This document shows, in pieces, positions 61,541 through 64,000 of a stretch of 64,000 nucleotides of DNA. The first letter of the stretch is position 1, and every line of letters begins with the position of its first letter. The notes below the pieces were generated by a model. That model made no database searches, was not told the DNA's origin, and saw only the letters and a list, made by a program, of their open reading frames with translations. Source of the DNA: Marinobacter sp. SS13-12 (GTDB taxonomy: Bacteria; Pseudomonadota; Gammaproteobacteria; Pseudomonadales; Oleiphilaceae); NCBI RefSeq assembly GCF_030227115.1, contig NZ_JASSUA010000003.1, forward strand, positions 248,001 through 312,000. Reading direction: 5' to 3'. The position numbers and the translations under genes were made by a program.

Positions 61541-62386
61541 ATGACAGACGATACCGCAGGCAACACAGCGGCTGAGGAGGGGGTGGAAACACCCGTTTCG
61601 GCCGCTGAGCAGGCGCCGCTGGCACGGGTCTCCGGTAAACCGGTGGTTGACCTGCCACGTGACCTGTACATACCACCTGATGCTCTTGCGGTATTCCTGG
61701 AAGCGTTTGAAGGGCCGCTGGACCTGTTGTTGTACCTTATCCGGCGCCAGAACATGGATATTCTGGATATCGATGTCAGCGAAATCACCAAGCAGTACAT
61801 GGATTACATTGGCGCCGTGGAAGCCATGCGGTTTGAGCTGGCTGCAGAATACCTGGTGATGGCGGCCACCCTGGCGGAGATCAAATCCCGGATGCTGCTG
61901 CCGCGGCAGGAAACCGAGGATGAAGAGGAGATTGATCCCAGGGCCGAGCTGATCCGCCGCTTGCAGCAGTACGAGCGCTTCAAGCAGGCGGCCGAAGACA
62001 TTGACCAGATGCCGCGGCTGGAACGGGACAATTTTACGGGCTCGGCGGCATTGCCGAAAATGCCCTCCAGCCAGCCGCATCCGGATGTGGACCTGCGGGA
62101 AATTCTGCTGGCACTCCAGGGTGTACTGAAACGGGCGGACCTGTTCACCAGCCACCACGTTGAGAAAGAGCGGCTGTCCACCCGCGAGCGCATGTCGGCG
62201 ATCCTGTCGGTGTTGCGGGATGACCAGTTCGTGACGTTCGAGAGTCTGTTCACACCGGAAGAAGGGCGACTGGGTGTTGTCGTCAGCTTTCTGGCGACTC
62301 TTGAACTGGTCAAGGAGCAGCTCATCGAGGTGGTACAGGCCGAAGTTCTCGGCCCGATTCATGTCAGGGCCAGAGCGTCCCGTTGA
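61541..62386 (+). CDS. scpA: Segregation and condensation protein A
   Basis: ScpA is the kleisin that with ScpB and SMC compacts and segregates chromosomes. The 281-residue protein has the kleisin N-terminal signature (FEGPLDLLLYLIRRQNMDIL, then ISEITKQYMDYI-type region at 60-90) after a short acidic extension, and a winged-helix end (LGVVVSFLATLELVKEQLIE). Acidic central linker (EDEEEIDPRAELIRR). Starts 29 nt after trpS; scpB follows after 40 nt. Confidence 0.95.
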   Translation: MTDDTAGNTAAEEGVETPVSAAEQAPLARVSGKPVVDLPRDLYIPPDALAVFLEAFEGPLDLLLYLIRRQNMDILDIDVSEITKQYMDYIGAVEAMRFELAAEYLVMAATLAEIKSRMLLPRQETEDEEEIDPRAELIRRLQQYERFKQAAEDIDQMPRLERDNFTGSAALPKMPSSQPHPDVDLREILLALQGVLKRADLFTSHHVEKERLSTRERMSAILSVLRDDQFVTFESLFTPEEGRLGVVVSFLATLELVKEQLIEVVQAEVLGPIHVRARASR

Positions 62387-62426
62387 CAGTCTGGCATCGT
62401 GAAATCCGATACCTGGTAGTGGAACC

Positions 62427-63089
62427 ATGAACGAAGAAAACCTCAAAAAGATTCAGGCGATTACCGAAGCGGCCCTGCTTGCTGCAGGCAAACCGATGTC
62501 GGTAGAGCAGTTGCGGGAACTGTTTGAAGAAGACGAGCGCCCGGCCCGCCAGATCATGGAACATGTGCTGGTGCTGCTGGAGCAATCCTGCCAGGGGCGG
62601 GGCTTTGAGCTGAAGAAAGTGGCCAGCGGGTATCGGCTGCAAGTCAGGGAAGAATACGCGCCCTGGGTAGGGCGGTTATTCGAGGAGAAGCCCCAGCGTT
62701 ATTCCCGGGCATTGCTGGAAACGCTGGCGCTGGTGGCCTATCGCCAGCCCATTACCCGGGGTGAAATTGAGGATATCCGTGGTGTAACTGTCAGCAGCAA
62801 CATCGTTCGCACATTGCTTGAGCGTGAATGGGTGCGGGTGGTCGGGCATCGGGATGTGCCTGGCCGGCCGGCGATGTATGCCACCACCAAACAGTTCCTG
62901 GATTATTTCAACCTGGAGGGGCTTGACCAGCTGCCCCCACTTTCCGAAATCCGGGATCTGGAAGAAATAGGTCGGGAAATCGAGAAGAACATACAGGCGG
63001 AGATCGAATTTGAATCTCCCGCCAGAGAAACTGGTGACGACGACGGGGAAACCTCTCCGGAGTCCTCCCCAGGGCAGACACTTCACTGA
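62427..63089 (+). CDS. scpB: Segregation and condensation protein B
   Basis: ScpB stabilises ScpA in the SMC complex. The 220-residue protein has the paired winged helices: AALLAAGKPMSVEQLRELF, RGFELKKVASGYRLQVREEY and ETLALVAYRQPITRGEIEDI-type segment near residue 105, then RPAMYATTKQFLDYFNLEGL. A Glu-rich tail follows. Adjacent to scpA and rluB in the order found widely. Confidence 0.96.
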   Translation: MNEENLKKIQAITEAALLAAGKPMSVEQLRELFEEDERPARQIMEHVLVLLEQSCQGRGFELKKVASGYRLQVREEYAPWVGRLFEEKPQRYSRALLETLALVAYRQPITRGEIEDIRGVTVSSNIVRTLLEREWVRVVGHRDVPGRPAMYATTKQFLDYFNLEGLDQLPPLSEIRDLEEIGREIEKNIQAEIEFESPARETGDDDGETSPESSPGQTLH

Positions 63090-63125
63090 TGCCGTCGGCA
63101 TCAGCCACTTGTTAAGGACAGATTC

Positions 63126-64000
63126 ATGGCGGCAGATCGCCCCCGAAAGCCGGAAAAGAAACAGCCGGAAGAAAGCACAGCTTCCGCCCCGGAACGCATT
63201 CAGAAGTTGCTGGCCAGAGCCGGTGTAGGGTCACGCCGGGAAGTCGAGGGCTGGATTGAGGCCGGGCGTCTGGTGGTTAATGGACAGCCGGTGGCACCAG
63301 GGCAGAAAGCGTCGGTCAGTGATCGTATTGAACTGGATGGCAAGCGACTTGATATCACTGCCGGTGCCGAAGTGCTCCGGCGTGTGCTGATTTACAACAA
63401 GCCGGAAGGTGAAGTGACCACACGACGGGACCCGGAAGGCCGCCCGACCGTTTTCGACAGCCTGCCAAGGCTTCGTGACCATCGCTGGATTGCGATCGGC
63501 CGCCTTGATATCAATACCACCGGACTGGTGCTGTTCACCACCGACGGCGAACTCGCAAACCGGTTGATGCACCCCTCTCGCCAGATTGATCGTGAATACG
63601 CGGTGAGGGTGTTTGGTGAGGTGGACGAAGCCATGATCAAGCGGCTTTCAGAGGGTGTCTTGCTGGATGATGGCATGGCGAAATTCTCCGACATCACGGA
63701 AGCCGGCGGCAAGGGGATCAACCAATGGTTCCACGTCACCCTGCTGGAAGGACGTAACCGGGAAGTTCGGCGGCTGTGGGAGTCCCAGGGCGTTCGTGTC
63801 AGTCGTCTCAAGCGGGTACGCTACGGGCCGATCTTCCTGCCCAGCCGACTGACGGTTGGCAAATGGGAAGAACTGGACCAGAAGGCGGTAGACTCACTCA
63901 GCAAGTCGGTGGATCTGAAGCCGGTTGAGATCCCAGCGAAAACGCCCTCTGAGCAGAAGATTCATGATCGACAGCGTCGGAAGCAGCCAAGTTCCGCACC
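63126..64000 (+). CDS. rluB: 23S rRNA pseudouridine(2605) synthase RluB, start only
   Basis: RluB converts U2605 of 23S rRNA to pseudouridine. The frame is open to the window edge (291 codons seen, no stop), so the C-terminus is missing. It has an S4 RNA-binding domain (RIQKLLARAGVGSRREVEGW, about residues 25-70) and the catalytic Asp in GRLDINTTGLVLFTTDGELA. After about residue 245 the sequence becomes Lys/Pro-rich, the start of a disordered tail. Its place after scpAB is conserved. Confidence 0.95.
   Translation, partial: MAADRPRKPEKKQPEESTASAPERIQKLLARAGVGSRREVEGWIEAGRLVVNGQPVAPGQKASVSDRIELDGKRLDITAGAEVLRRVLIYNKPEGEVTTRRDPEGRPTVFDSLPRLRDHRWIAIGRLDINTTGLVLFTTDGELANRLMHPSRQIDREYAVRVFGEVDEAMIKRLSEGVLLDDGMAKFSDITEAGGKGINQWFHVTLLEGRNREVRRLWESQGVRVSRLKRVRYGPIFLPSRLTVGKWEELDQKAVDSLSKSVDLKPVEIPAKTPSEQKIHDRQRRKQPSSA

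Overview
The window looks like a stretch of core chromosome from a marine gammaproteobacterium close to Marinobacter. This is inferred from gene order and protein features; no database search was possible. The order suhB-trmJ-cysE-iscR-iscS-(gap)-ndk-rlmN-pilW-rodZ-ispG-hisS-yfgM-bamB-der, the fadB-fadA-topA block and the gltA/sdhCDAB-sucAB-lpd-sucCD block all match the Pseudomonas/Marinobacter arrangement. FlgK and FlgL are the long forms seen in that group. Coding density is high. I saw no insertion sequence, prophage, integrase, CRISPR array or rRNA operon.

Layout. 1-3.4 kb: end of a flagellar operon (flgJ end, flgK, flgL). 3.4-9.2 kb: tRNA-Leu(CAA), queA-tgt (queuosine) and yajC-secD-secF (protein export), closed by a bidirectional terminator shared with a minus-strand suhB homologue. 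10.2-23 kb: trmJ, cysE, iscR, iscS, ndk, rlmN, pilW, rodZ, ispG, hisS, yfgM, bamB, der. 23-28.8 kb (minus): a PAS-GGDEF-EAL protein followed by ackA and pta. 28.8-32.5 kb: a 53-residue CcoM-like membrane peptide behind an FNR/ANR-type box, tRNA-Glu, an SDR epimerase, a small CbiX, a DUF924 protein, a TetR regulator and tRNA-Gly. 32.5-39.5 kb: a PCMT/erythromycin-esterase fusion, a MOSC protein, the ABC-F ATPase Uup with a coupled cysteine-rich protein, UspA and a secreted helical protein. 39.7-46.2 kb: fadBA and topA. 46.2-60.2 kb: a 3-hydroxyisobutyrate dehydrogenase-family gene, gltA, and the divergent TCA block sdhCDAB-sucAB-lpd-sucCD. 60.3-64 kb: trpS, scpA-scpB and the start of rluB.

How the genes work together. 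Citrate synthase, succinate dehydrogenase, 2-oxoglutarate dehydrogenase and succinyl-CoA synthetase form nearly half of the TCA cycle in one block. FadBA feeds it acetyl-CoA and AckA-Pta handles acetate overflow or assimilation. Two FNR/ANR-like boxes (CcoM-like gene and uspA) point to low-oxygen control.

The most notable departures from the expected pattern are: (1) the isc locus keeps iscR, its Type 1 IscR operator and iscS, but goes straight to ndk with no iscU-iscA-hscBA-fdx, and IscS lacks the C-terminal tail that contacts IscU; (2) the SuhB homologue has lost every catalytic metal-binding motif of the inositol monophosphatase family; (3) a probable CcoM gene too short for usual gene calling carries its own ANR-type promoter; (4) a protein-repair methyltransferase is fused to an erythromycin-esterase-like domain. 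I found no wholly new multi-gene defence or mobile system.
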